Origin: an uncultured Bacteroidota bacterium
GTDB lineage: Bacteria; Bacteroidota; Bacteroidia; Flavobacteriales_F; PHOS-HE28
Assembly: GCA_902825795.1 (NCBI GenBank)
Contig: CADECG010000024.1
Location: 1-34,840, forward strand
DNA length: 34,840 bases
Direction: 5' to 3'
Part shown: positions 19,967-26,287 of the stretch, one piece after another
Layout: every line of letters starts with the position of its first letter
Position numbering within the stretch: the stretch's first letter is position 1
Notes under the pieces: generated by a model
What the model was told of the DNA's origin: nothing
Database searches by the model: none
Seen by the model: only the letters and a program-made list of their open reading frames with translations
Program-made: the position numbers and the translations under genes

Positions 19967-20872
19967 ATGAGAACCATGAGCAAAGAACAAGGAATGCCGA
20001 ACCTGTTGCGGCCAGCACGTGCGCTGATGCTATGCACGTTCGGCGCTGCACTATTGATCGCCTGCGAACGCGGCCCCAGCGAAGCCGAACTCGCCGCGAA
20101 AGCCGAGAACGCTCAACTGCTCGCCGACTTGGCCGGCCGCGATTCGTTGATCAGCGACATGACCCGCTCGTTCGATGAGATCGAGAGCAACATCAAGATG
20201 ATGGACGACCGCGAACAGATCCTGGAGAGCGCTTCGGAAGGCGAGCTCGGCAAGAGCAAGAAGGACAAGATCGTACGTGACCTGCAGCTGATGAACGGGC
20301 TGATGAAGGAGAGCCGCGAACGCATCGCTGAGCTTACTTCCCGGTTGGACAAGTCGAAGGCCGATACCAAAGGCCTGCGCGCGAAACTGAAAGCCCTCGA
20401 TCTGCAACTGGCACAGCGCGACAGCATGATCACGAACATGAAGGACGGCCTGTTGGCCCGCGACTTCCGCATCGACGAGATCAACAGCAACCTCGACTCC
20501 ATCGAACTGGTGGTGGCGAAGCGCGAGGCGGTCATCGAACAGCAGACCACCGAACTGAACAAGGCGTACTACGTGATGGGCACCAAGAAAGAGCTGGAAG
20601 AAAAAGGCGTGCTCACCTTGGAGGGCGGCTTCATCGGTATCGGCAAACACGCTTCGCTCAACGGCGATGCAGCACCATCCACCTTCACCATGGCCGACCT
20701 GCGCGAGCTGCATCGCATACCCGTGCAGCACAAGAAGGCCGCACTGGTAACGGAGCATCCGGCGAGCTCATACGCCATGGTGGAAGAGAACGACATGATC
20801 GCTTACCTGGAGATCAAGAACCCCGAAGCCTTCTGGAAGCTCTCGAAGTATGCGGTGGTGGAAGTGCGGTGA
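19967..20872 (+). CDS. Coiled-coil lipoprotein, function unknown
   Basis: 301 residues. The N-terminus has a lipobox LLIAC with Cys33 as the lipidation site; starts at 19976 or 19994 would give a shorter, more usual signal. Residues about 35-200 are a long heptad-rich coiled coil (LLADLAGRDSLISDM, RERIAELTSRLDKSKAD, LKALDLQLAQRDSMI). The C-terminal domain contains AYYVMGTKKELEEKGVLTLE and GGFIGIGKHASLNGD, a pattern I associate with a conserved Bacteroidota surface or periplasmic lipoprotein family; some database entries call relatives adhesins, which I cannot confirm. It probably sits in the outer membrane facing the periplasm or exterior. A perfect 13-bp hairpin follows the gene. Confidence 0.82.
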   Translation: MRTMSKEQGMPNLLRPARALMLCTFGAALLIACERGPSEAELAAKAENAQLLADLAGRDSLISDMTRSFDEIESNIKMMDDREQILESASEGELGKSKKDKIVRDLQLMNGLMKESRERIAELTSRLDKSKADTKGLRAKLKALDLQLAQRDSMITNMKDGLLARDFRIDEINSNLDSIELVVAKREAVIEQQTTELNKAYYVMGTKKELEEKGVLTLEGGFIGIGKHASLNGDAAPSTFTMADLRELHRIPVQHKKAALVTEHPASSYAMVEENDMIAYLEIKNPEAFWKLSKYAVVEVR

Positions 20873-20893
20873 ACACATCCAACAGCGCGAATG

Positions 20894-20922
20894 CAACGGC
20901 CCGGGATCGTCCCGGGCCGTTG
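20894..20922 (+). terminator. 13-bp perfect hairpin downstream of the lipoprotein gene
   Basis: CAACGGCCCGGGA and TCCCGGGCCGTTG pair perfectly around the loop TCG, 21 bases after the lipoprotein stop. The U-tract is poor (TGCGTTGTGG), so termination efficiency is uncertain, but stem strength and position fit a terminator. Confidence 0.6.
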
Positions 20923-21147
20923 TGCGTTGTGGGGTATGCGGCACCAGCATTCCGATCGGGTAACCACCGCAACGCCACCGGGGCGCCAGTGCCACAGGCG
21001 TTCGGCAGCGGTGGGGCGCACACCAACAGCGCTATGCGCCGCAACCGCACGCTGTGCGGCGTTCTGCGGCTGCACCATGCGTCATGGCAAGCATGGCATA
21101 GTGCTTGGCCCACCATCCACGAACGCATCACGAAAAAACCCAACACC

Positions 21148-21447
21148 ATGTCAACCAAAAGCACCATTGCCATTGCGCTTACCGCACTTGCTGCAGGCGC
21201 GGCCATCGGCCTACTGCTCGCACCCGCTTCCGGAGCCGATACCCGTAAGAAGCTCGCCAAGAAAGGATCGGACCTGAAGGACCGCTTGAAGGACATGCTC
21301 GAAGAGGGCAGCGACCTGATCGGTAAACTGAAGGACGATGCCGAGGAGTTGGCCACCAAAGCCAAAGACACCGCAAACACCGCCAAGGACCGCGTGAAGG
21401 ATGCCGCCCAGGAGGCCCGCGCCACCGCCGGCTACAGCAAGAGCTGA
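21148..21447 (+). CDS. YtxH-domain stress-type membrane protein
   Basis: 99 residues from ATG 21148. A single N-terminal membrane segment of the YtxH type (IAIALTALAAGAAIGLLLAP, then ASGADTRKKLAKKG) is followed by a charged amphipathic helix rich in Lys, Asp, Ala and Glu (DLKDRLKDMLEEGSDL, KAKDTANTAKDRVKDAAQEA). The 'GAAIGLLLAP.SGxxTRKKL' signature defines the family. YtxH proteins are found under general stress and envelope conditions in many bacteria, but their molecular role is unknown. The upstream in-frame extension to 20869 overlaps the previous stop and hairpin and is not coding. A strong terminator follows. Confidence 0.88.
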   Translation: MSTKSTIAIALTALAAGAAIGLLLAPASGADTRKKLAKKGSDLKDRLKDMLEEGSDLIGKLKDDAEELATKAKDTANTAKDRVKDAAQEARATAGYSKS

Positions 21448-21468
21448 ACATCGCGTTCAGCAACAAGG

Positions 21469-21510
21469 CACCCCGGCCACTGCTGTGCAGTTTGCCGGGG
21501 TGTTCTTTTT
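21469..21510 (+). terminator. Intrinsic terminator of the YtxH gene
   Basis: CACCCCGGC and GCCGGGGTG form a 9-bp stem around a 16-base loop and are followed by TTCTTTTT. This is a good Rho-independent terminator. It also marks the right end of the conventional part of the window; the dispersed-element region starts just after. Confidence 0.86.
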
Positions 21511-21591
21511 CCGGGGGGGCCAACAATGAAGACAGGTAGGCCAAGCACGCGTGCGAGGTCCTTACGGCGCCTGCCCGCGCATCAAGGCACA

Positions 21592-21599
21592 TACATTTG
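21592..21599 (+). promoter_or_regulatory. Candidate -7 box of the orphan antitoxin gene
   Basis: TACATTTG matches TAnnTTTG exactly and ends 16 bases before the ATG at 21616. The surrounding CATACATTTGGGCAACCGC is repeated upstream of the second antitoxin at 23667, so promoter and gene were duplicated together. Confidence 0.55.
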
Positions 21600-21615
21600 G
21601 GCAACCGCACTTCCC

Positions 21616-21846
21616 ATGAAGCTCAACGAACTGAAGATCGCGCTGGTACAACAGATCCTCCACTCCGAGGATGCGGATGAATTGCGTGCCGTTGAGAGCA
21701 CGCTTGCGGGCACCAGTCATTATGCGCTATCCCCAGCGCAAGAACGCGGCCTCGACGCCAGTCTCGCGCGCTACATGCGTGGCGAAGCAAGCACGTATAC
21801 ACCCGAACAGGTGCGTACGCGGGCACGCAAGGCCGCGCGTGCATGA
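21616..21846 (+). CDS. Orphan antitoxin (paralogue of the antitoxin at 23667)
   Basis: 76 residues from ATG 21616. Its N-terminus MKLNELKIALVQQILHSEDA continues DELRAVE and is nearly identical to the antitoxin at 23667-23891, then diverges (LAGTSHYALSPAQERGLDAS, RYMRGEASTYTPEQVRTRAR). The C-terminal 'Y-[TS]-x-x-[EQ]-V-[KR]' segment resembles the toxin-binding tail of Bacteroidota RelE/ParE antitoxins. In the intact paralogue the antitoxin stop overlaps the toxin start as ATGAGC; the same ATGAGC is kept here at 21843, but a dispersed element starts a few bases later and no toxin follows. It may be a solitary remnant or act as a decoy that neutralises the paralogous toxin. Confidence 0.75.
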   Translation: MKLNELKIALVQQILHSEDADELRAVESTLAGTSHYALSPAQERGLDASLARYMRGEASTYTPEQVRTRARKAARA

Positions 21847-21854
21847 GCCGAAAG

Positions 21855-21902
21855 CGGAAAACCCGAGCGCCCGCACGCGCTCGAAAGCCGAGCTGGTGCG
21901 CA
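21855..21902 (+). repeat. Dispersed element, copy A (right half)
   Basis: Right half of the family: CGGAAAACCCGAGCGC, then a degenerate middle and AAAGCCGAGCTGGTGCG. It begins nine bases after the orphan antitoxin stop and ends just before the stop of the convergent T9SS gene. Confidence 0.85.
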
Positions 21903-21905
21903 GCC

Positions 21906-22835
21906 TCAGCGCGCTGACCATAGCACTTTACCACCAAAGGCCCGGCCATCGCGCGTGCGCACTTCGTACACGTAGGTGCCTGTGCTCCATGCGGCGAGGT
22001 CGAGCGTTGCGCTCATTCCAAGGGTCGTGCGGTGTAGTTCGCGACCACGCGCATCGCGCAGGATGAAGGTGCACGGTGAGTTGAGGGTGGACGTCACCAA
22101 GAGGCGACCATCGACGCTGCTTTGCTGTACCGTGATGGGGCTGGCCGCATCGTTCGCGGCGATGCCGTTCGCTGCCCCAACGAGCATGAAGAGGATGTTC
22201 TCCATCAATTCGAGGGATGCGAATTCCTTCACCCAATCCTGATCCGAGGTGGTGATCACCATACCGCTGGAGGCATCGGCCGCGTGCACCCAACCCAGTT
22301 CGGAACCGTTGGCTTCCAGAAAACTCTGCACGCCTGTGCCACCACCTGTGCAGCCGTACCAGAAGTAATTCAATGTGCCCACGGCGTTCGGCGTTGTAGC
22401 GAGTGTTCCGGAAACGGTTACCGGTGCCAGGTCCCCGCTCTGGCTGACGATCCATTGGAAGTCGGCGTTGATCGCGTTCATCAATGAATCGAAGGTGATG
22501 CTGCCTTCGGCATTCGCCAGATACTCCGATTGAACAAAGCACGGCCGACCGCTTTGGGTGTACTGGTAGAGCGTGTGCAACCGTGCTGCAGGAAGTGCGA
22601 TCACCCCAGAAGAGAGGATCAATACATCGGTGGCAGCGAGACCCGCTATATCGTCCAAGGTGGATTGGGGTGCGATCTGCGCCGTGTAACCCATGCTCGT
22701 GGCGACGCCCAGCCACACCGAATCCATTTCGTGCGCGGGCAGGAACGAGGTGCTCTCGATGATCGTGAGCTGTTGTGCGGATGCACGCGGTAGCATGCAC
22801 AAGCCGGAGAACAGAAGCAGGATAGCGATACGCAT
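21906..22835 (-). CDS. T9SS-sorted secreted protein, function unknown
   Basis: 309 residues from ATG 22835, with signal MRIAILLLFSGLCMLPRASA. The N-terminal two thirds show alternating strands and helices (DSVWLGVATSMGYTAQIAP, LAATDVLILSSGVIALPAAR, SGRPCFVQSEYLANAEGS), a glutamine-amidotransferase-like or ThuA-like look that I cannot confirm. The last ~75 residues (VQQSSVDGRLLVTSTLNSP, FILRDARGRELHRTTLG, AWSTGTYVYEVRTRDGR) form a type A T9SS sorting domain. The protein is therefore exported by the type IX system to the surface or medium. It lies between copies A and B of the dispersed element. Confidence 0.85.
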   Translation of the reverse strand: MRIAILLLFSGLCMLPRASAQQLTIIESTSFLPAHEMDSVWLGVATSMGYTAQIAPQSTLDDIAGLAATDVLILSSGVIALPAARLHTLYQYTQSGRPCFVQSEYLANAEGSITFDSLMNAINADFQWIVSQSGDLAPVTVSGTLATTPNAVGTLNYFWYGCTGGGTGVQSFLEANGSELGWVHAADASSGMVITTSDQDWVKEFASLELMENILFMLVGAANGIAANDAASPITVQQSSVDGRLLVTSTLNSPCTFILRDARGRELHRTTLGMSATLDLAAWSTGTYVYEVRTRDGRAFGGKVLWSAR

Positions 22836-22910
22836 GGTGATGGTTTTGGCCGGTGATGCCAAAGTAGCGTTCTGCCGCAGGATGCCTTGGAGCAGCGCGG
22901 GGTCTTTGCC

Positions 22911-22950
22911 GCGTGCGCCCGGCACGCGACAGCCGAGCTGGTGCGGGGAG
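22911..22950 (+). repeat. Dispersed element, copy B (right end)
   Basis: Right end only: CACGCGACAGCCGAGCTGG followed by TGCGGGGAGCG, preceded by a degenerate GTGCGCCCGG. It lies between two minus-strand genes. Confidence 0.8.
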
Positions 22951-22962
22951 CGCGTGCCTGCG

Positions 22963-23289
22963 CTACCCGATCAACACGAGCAAGCGCTCCAGTTCCTTGT
23001 CGCTGATGGTATCCACTTCGCTCTTGTCATACACCGTGAGCAGGATCACCACGTTGCGCACCACCTACACGCAGGTGATCACACGGGCACCACCCTAACG
23101 ACCCTTGCCCTTGGAACGGATGGCCATGCGCACCTTGTAACAGTCCTTGCCCAAGGGCGAACCGACAAAAGGAGTTTCGGAAAGTTCCTCGATCAGCGCC
23201 GCAAGATCCTTGCGAACGGAAGGATACTTCTTCGCCAGCCGCTTGATCGCCCGCTCGAACACGGGCGAGTACTTCACCTCATAGCTCAT
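22963..23289 (-). pseudogene. RelE/ParE-family toxin broken by two in-frame amber codons
   Basis: The frame starts ATG 23289 with MSYEVKYSPVFERAIKRLAK and reads 64 residues to GKGR before a TAG (23095-23097). The same frame resumes GGARVITCV, hits a second TAG (23065-23067) and continues VVRNVVILLTVYDKSEVDTI then SDKELERLLVLIG to a normal stop. Together these make a complete 109-codon RelE-type toxin, whose conserved 'GGARVIT' core strand and 'YDKSE...ISDKEL' tail lie beyond the stops. Both stops are one substitution away from a sense codon (for example TCG and AAG), and no indel has occurred, so the inactivation is recent. It overlaps its antitoxin by 11 bases. UAG readthrough is unlikely. 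Confidence 0.86.
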
Positions 23290-23497
23290 TCAAGAGCTGC
23301 TTCGCCGACTTCAGCTTCTTGCGTCCGCTCAAGTGCGCCTTCACGTCCTCCATCGCCTCCATCACCTCCAGGGCCACGCGCCCTTTCTTCTCGTTCTTGA
23401 AGATGTTCACCACATCCACGAAGTCGAGTTCTTTCAGCAGCTGGTCGAACAGCCGTTGCTTGCTGGGGTCCGTTATGTCCAGTACGTAGCGTGCCAT
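23279..23497 (-). CDS. Antitoxin of the broken RelE-type locus
   Basis: 72 residues (MARYVLDITDPSKQRLFDQL, LLKELDFVDVVNIFKNEKKG, then a lysine-rich helical tail). It resembles the short helical antitoxins that precede RelE-type toxins in Bacteroidota, with a dimerisation N-terminus and a charged C-terminal tail that wraps the toxin. Its stop overlaps the toxin start by 11 bases, the usual antitoxin-first order. Since the toxin is broken, this gene may be a leftover, or may still regulate its own promoter. A TACTTTCG on the minus strand (23502-23509) is one mismatch from the -7 box and would give a nearly leaderless transcript. Confidence 0.8.
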   Translation of the reverse strand: MARYVLDITDPSKQRLFDQLLKELDFVDVVNIFKNEKKGRVALEVMEAMEDVKAHLSGRKKLKSAKQLLNEL

Positions 23498-23527
23498 GCA
23501 ACGAAAGTAAGGGCTTGGGTGGGCAAA

Positions 23528-23629
23528 GTCGGGCCAGAGGCCCTATACCTGAGGACCTCGGGAAAAACCGTCCTCGTCCCGGAACGGGGCCGAGTGCCTG
23601 CCCGTGCGCGACAGCCGAGCTGATGCGGG
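23528..23629 (+). repeat. Dispersed element, copy C (long apex variant)
   Basis: Near full length: TCGGGCCAGAGGCCCTATAC, CTGAGGACCTCGGGAAAAAC, an inserted CGTCCTCGTCCCGGAACGGG, then GTGCCTGCCCGTGCGCGACA and GCCGAGCTGATGCGGG. The apical segment is replaced by a second hairpin shared with copy D. It lies in a divergent intergenic region. Confidence 0.92.
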
Positions 23630-23642
23630 CTGCATGGCAGCA

Positions 23643-23650
23643 TACATTTG
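23643..23650 (+). promoter_or_regulatory. Candidate -7 box of the intact toxin-antitoxin operon
   Basis: TACATTTG, exact TAnnTTTG match, ending 16 bases before the antitoxin ATG at 23667. The same block precedes the orphan antitoxin. Confidence 0.55.
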
Positions 23651-23666
23651 GGCAACCGCTCGTTCC

Positions 23667-23891
23667 ATGAAGCTCAACGAACTGAAGATCTCGCTGGTGC
23701 AACAGATCCTCCATTCCGAGGACGCCGATGAATTGCGCACCGTTGATGAATTGCTCAACCACGGCGCACCGTTCGAATTGAGCGCGAAGGAGAAGGCGGA
23801 ACTCGACAAGGACTTCGCCGACTATAAGGCAGGCAAGGGGCGCAACTACACTTGGAACGAGGTGAAGGCACACGCCCGAAAGCGCGCATGA
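23667..23891 (+). CDS. Antitoxin of an intact RelE/ParE-type module
   Basis: 74 residues: MKLNELKISLVQQILHSEDA, then DELRTVDELLNHG, FELSAKEKAELDKDFADYKA and GKGRNYTWNEVKAHARKRA. The last block (G-[KE]-G-x-x-Y-[ST]-W-x-E-V-K) is a common C-terminal signature of Bacteroidota antitoxins that pair with RelE/ParE toxins. It should bind and silence the toxin and, as usual for such pairs, may repress the operon. Its stop overlaps the toxin start as ATGA, so the pair is translationally coupled. It has a paralogue at 21616-21846 with the same promoter block. Confidence 0.87.
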   Translation: MKLNELKISLVQQILHSEDADELRTVDELLNHGAPFELSAKEKAELDKDFADYKAGKGRNYTWNEVKAHARKRA

Positions 23892-24190
23892 GCTACATCC
23901 CCGACTTCCGACCGGCTGCGCGGGAGGATATCGCCGAAGGATACGCTTGGTATGAAGCCCGACGCCAAGGCTTGGGCGAAGCTTTCCTGCTCGAAGTGCA
24001 ACGGTGCATGATGATCCTGCTGCGATCACCGGGCGCATTCCGGCGGATACACAAGGAATTCAGGCAAGCACTTCTGGACCGCTTCCCCTACGTCATCGTG
24101 TACAAGGTTTCCGGTAAGCGCATTGTGATCATGCGCGTATTCCATTGCAGCCAAGACCCGAAGAAGAAGTTCCGCAAGAAGCGCAAGTAA
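23888..24190 (+). CDS. RelE/ParE-family toxin
   Basis: 100 residues starting MSYIPDFRPAAREDIAEGYA, with the family's N-terminal helical hairpin (WYEARRQGLGEAFLLEVQRC), LRSPGAFRRIHKEFRQALLD and the core strands FPYVIVYKVSGKRIVIMRVF, then HCSQDPKKKFRKKR. The 'RFPYxIxY...I.V..VFH..xDP..' pattern is typical of ParE/RelE toxins, which act either as ribosome-dependent mRNA nucleases or as gyrase inhibitors; which one applies cannot be read here. The start overlaps the antitoxin stop (ATGA). The stop is followed immediately by dispersed element copy D. Confidence 0.91.
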   Translation: MSYIPDFRPAAREDIAEGYAWYEARRQGLGEAFLLEVQRCMMILLRSPGAFRRIHKEFRQALLDRFPYVIVYKVSGKRIVIMRVFHCSQDPKKKFRKKRK

Positions 24191-24298
24191 GCGGCGGGCC
24201 AGAGGCCCTAGAACCCTAAGGCACTCACGAAAAATCGTCCTCGTCCCGGAACGAGGCCGCGCGCCTGCCCGCGCGCGCCTGCCGAGCTGGTGCGGGGG
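24191..24298 (+). repeat. Dispersed element, copy D (long apex variant)
   Basis: GCGGCGGGCCAGAGGCCCTA, GAACCCTAAGGCACTCACGA, then TCGTCCTCGTCCCGGAACGA, GCGCGCCTGCCCGCGCGCGC and GCCGAGCTGGTGCGGGGGG. It begins one base after the toxin stop and shares the alternative apex hairpin CCTCGT/ACGAGG with copy C. Confidence 0.92.
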
Positions 24299-24319
24299 GT
24301 GTTCGTGCGAGGGGCGAAC

Positions 24320-26014
24320 CTATTCCGGTCTCATCGTGAAGAGATGGAGATCACCCTTCACGAACCGCATCAGGATCGAGGGCAGACTTCCGCGGTGGAT
24401 ATTGACCAACGGTTGCACGATCGAGCGTTCCTCGGGATCACCGCCTTCCGACAAGAGCTGCATGGTAAAACAGGTCCCATCGCCCACTACGGTGGTTGCC
24501 ACATTCATCAAGCCCCTCCCCGCTGTCGGGATGGGATCCACCCAACGACCCATTGACCTTTCATCATGCACCAATCCGAGATTCCGGATCCCGTTGTACA
24601 GTATCATGGGGTCGTCGTCGTCATTCACGACGGTCACCCCCTTGCCGTAAGTACCGCTCATCGCAGCCGAACGCATGGTTTTGTTGATCACGAGGAGAGG
24701 CGCCATTTGACCATTCCGCCCGATACGCATGACCACGATATTCTCCTCAGTGGTTTCCAGGAAGGGTAACATGAACGGATGTCCGATATCAGTTGAGCGC
24801 GTGGTATTGCTATCGAACGACGGCATGAACTGATCTTTGAAACTGGACTCCCAATCCGCACTGTAACCCTGGAACACGATCGTCGTTCCCTCGCGCCGGT
24901 CGCTCCACTCCATCCAGTGCAGCGGGACGGTATTCACAGTTGGTCCGGTGAGCTTGATCTGTCGAGCTCCGGTCAGTCCTTCATTCGCGAATCTCACCGT
25001 CTGCAGCTCGTTCCATTTCAGTGCTTCGGCGATCGCATCGTCCACAGTATCCATCAAGTATGTCAACACCGAATCGCCCAAGCCCGTTTCAGCACGGAAA
25101 GTCAGCACTTTGTTATTGTGGATCTCGCCTGCAATACCAGCGATCACGATCGCCCCGGTTGTCATTGGGAGGGCCGCCAGCGCACCTACATAAGTGCCAG
25201 GGGGAGCCACCAAAATGGGTACAGAGGTGTCCGGTCCGAGTTCCACGAAAAAGGCGATGCGGCCGGATGGATGACCTCTTATGTCGGATATCTGGAGCGG
25301 GGTGACCACACTGACAACGCATTTCCCATTCTTACTGAACGATGCTGTCCAGCGCGGAGGGAATCCCATTTGCTTGGGCAGCTTGCAGTAGCCGCTATAC
25401 GTCTCATTGAGCGCGCGATCGTAGACACGGTAATACAGACCATTGATCTCCCCGAAATAAGGACCTGCGGCCGCGATGATCACGGTCCATTGGTGGTCAG
25501 GGCTTCTTGCCGAGCTATGCCTCCAGAGCTTATCCCCGGGTGGTAGTCCCGATGCTGAACGCAGCGGCGTCGACCGCACCTTGGCGCTGTCGACACGGAA
25601 CGCGTACCTGAACAAGGCGACCGAATCCAGTTGGTTGTACCCTCCACCCAAGTTATAGTGCGTGTATTCCCTCATCACTAATGCCGCGATACGACCTTGA
25701 TCGGCCGCTAACGCCAAGACGGCACCACCACCGAGATCGTCACCCGATAGCTCGGTTGCGGTTTGGGCATGCATGGAGGCATCTAACGAATGAAGCCGAC
25801 ACTTTTTCGTGCTTAGTTGAAGCCAATGCATGCTGCCCGTCGAAACGTCAGCGGTCGCATTCATGATGCCGAAATGTGTCCCTCGGTCCACCTCATGTTC
25901 GTTGTAAATGGCTTGGTGTATCGTGCCCGTTTGCGCTACCGTGTGAGGCACGCCATGATACCAAGCAGCCGACAGCAGCAGAAAGCGCAGGTTGGGGGAT
26001 AGTGCTGTATTCAT
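24320..26014 (-). CDS. Secreted protein, possible beta-propeller, function unknown
   Basis: 564 residues from ATG 26014 (a GTG at 26026 would add four). Signal peptide MNTALSPNLRFLLLSAAWYH ends near HTVAQ. The rest is beta-rich with repeated strand-turn units (GRIAALVMREYTHYNLGGGY, QWTVIIAAAGPYFGEINGLY, RIAFFVELGPDTSVPILVAP, NIVVMRIGRNGQMAPLLVIN), which suggests a propeller but shows no named motif. Unlike its neighbours there is no clear T9SS tail; it ends LHLFTMRPE. Base composition looks lower in GC than the left half, hinting at separate acquisition. It sits between copy D and copy E. Confidence 0.75.
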   Translation of the reverse strand: MNTALSPNLRFLLLSAAWYHGVPHTVAQTGTIHQAIYNEHEVDRGTHFGIMNATADVSTGSMHWLQLSTKKCRLHSLDASMHAQTATELSGDDLGGGAVLALAADQGRIAALVMREYTHYNLGGGYNQLDSVALFRYAFRVDSAKVRSTPLRSASGLPPGDKLWRHSSARSPDHQWTVIIAAAGPYFGEINGLYYRVYDRALNETYSGYCKLPKQMGFPPRWTASFSKNGKCVVSVVTPLQISDIRGHPSGRIAFFVELGPDTSVPILVAPPGTYVGALAALPMTTGAIVIAGIAGEIHNNKVLTFRAETGLGDSVLTYLMDTVDDAIAEALKWNELQTVRFANEGLTGARQIKLTGPTVNTVPLHWMEWSDRREGTTIVFQGYSADWESSFKDQFMPSFDSNTTRSTDIGHPFMLPFLETTEENIVVMRIGRNGQMAPLLVINKTMRSAAMSGTYGKGVTVVNDDDDPMILYNGIRNLGLVHDERSMGRWVDPIPTAGRGLMNVATTVVGDGTCFTMQLLSEGGDPEERSIVQPLVNIHRGSLPSILMRFVKGDLHLFTMRPE

Positions 26015-26095
26015 TGCCACGTGCACAAGTTAGGAGCCGTCCTTGAGGCGTGGGATCTGTCTTTCACTTTGGGCCCTGTTCATAGCGCACCAAGG

Positions 26096-26192
26096 CACGC
26101 GCTCGGCTTTTTGCCTTGTTTTCTGATCAGTGGCTCTGCCCCGCCTTGTTGCTGCTCGCACCAGACTTGTCTGGCGGGCCAGAGGCCTTGGA
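26096..26192 (+). repeat. Dispersed element, copy E (left half with extended flank)
   Basis: The left half proper is CTGCCCCGCCTTGTTGCTGC, CGCACCAGACTTGTC and TGGCGGGCCAGAGGCCTTGG. It is preceded by CACGCGCTCGGCTTTTTGCC, which resembles an inverted copy of the element's apex. The right half is absent here but appears as copy F on the far side of the next gene. Confidence 0.8.
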
Positions 26193-26287
26193 CCGATACG
26201 CACTCGCCACCGGCGGCACGAGCACGCTACGAGAGTTAGTCCGGGGGTAGGGTCCGGGCGAACGGGTGTTGTGTTAACATTGTTGAC

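Noticed and set aside
20869..21147. N-terminal extension of the YtxH protein
   Set aside because: The extension overlaps the lipoprotein stop and its terminator hairpin; the membrane signature begins at 21148.
22963..23289. UAG recoding (pyrrolysine or reassigned stop)
   Set aside because: TAG ends other genes here normally (for example 28036, 33469, 24320 on the minus strand), so general reassignment is unlikely; nonsense mutation is simpler.
23286..24038. 250-codon minus-strand frame through copy C and the intact toxin-antitoxin operon
   Set aside because: It overlaps three well-supported genes and reads through the repeat; no family pattern.
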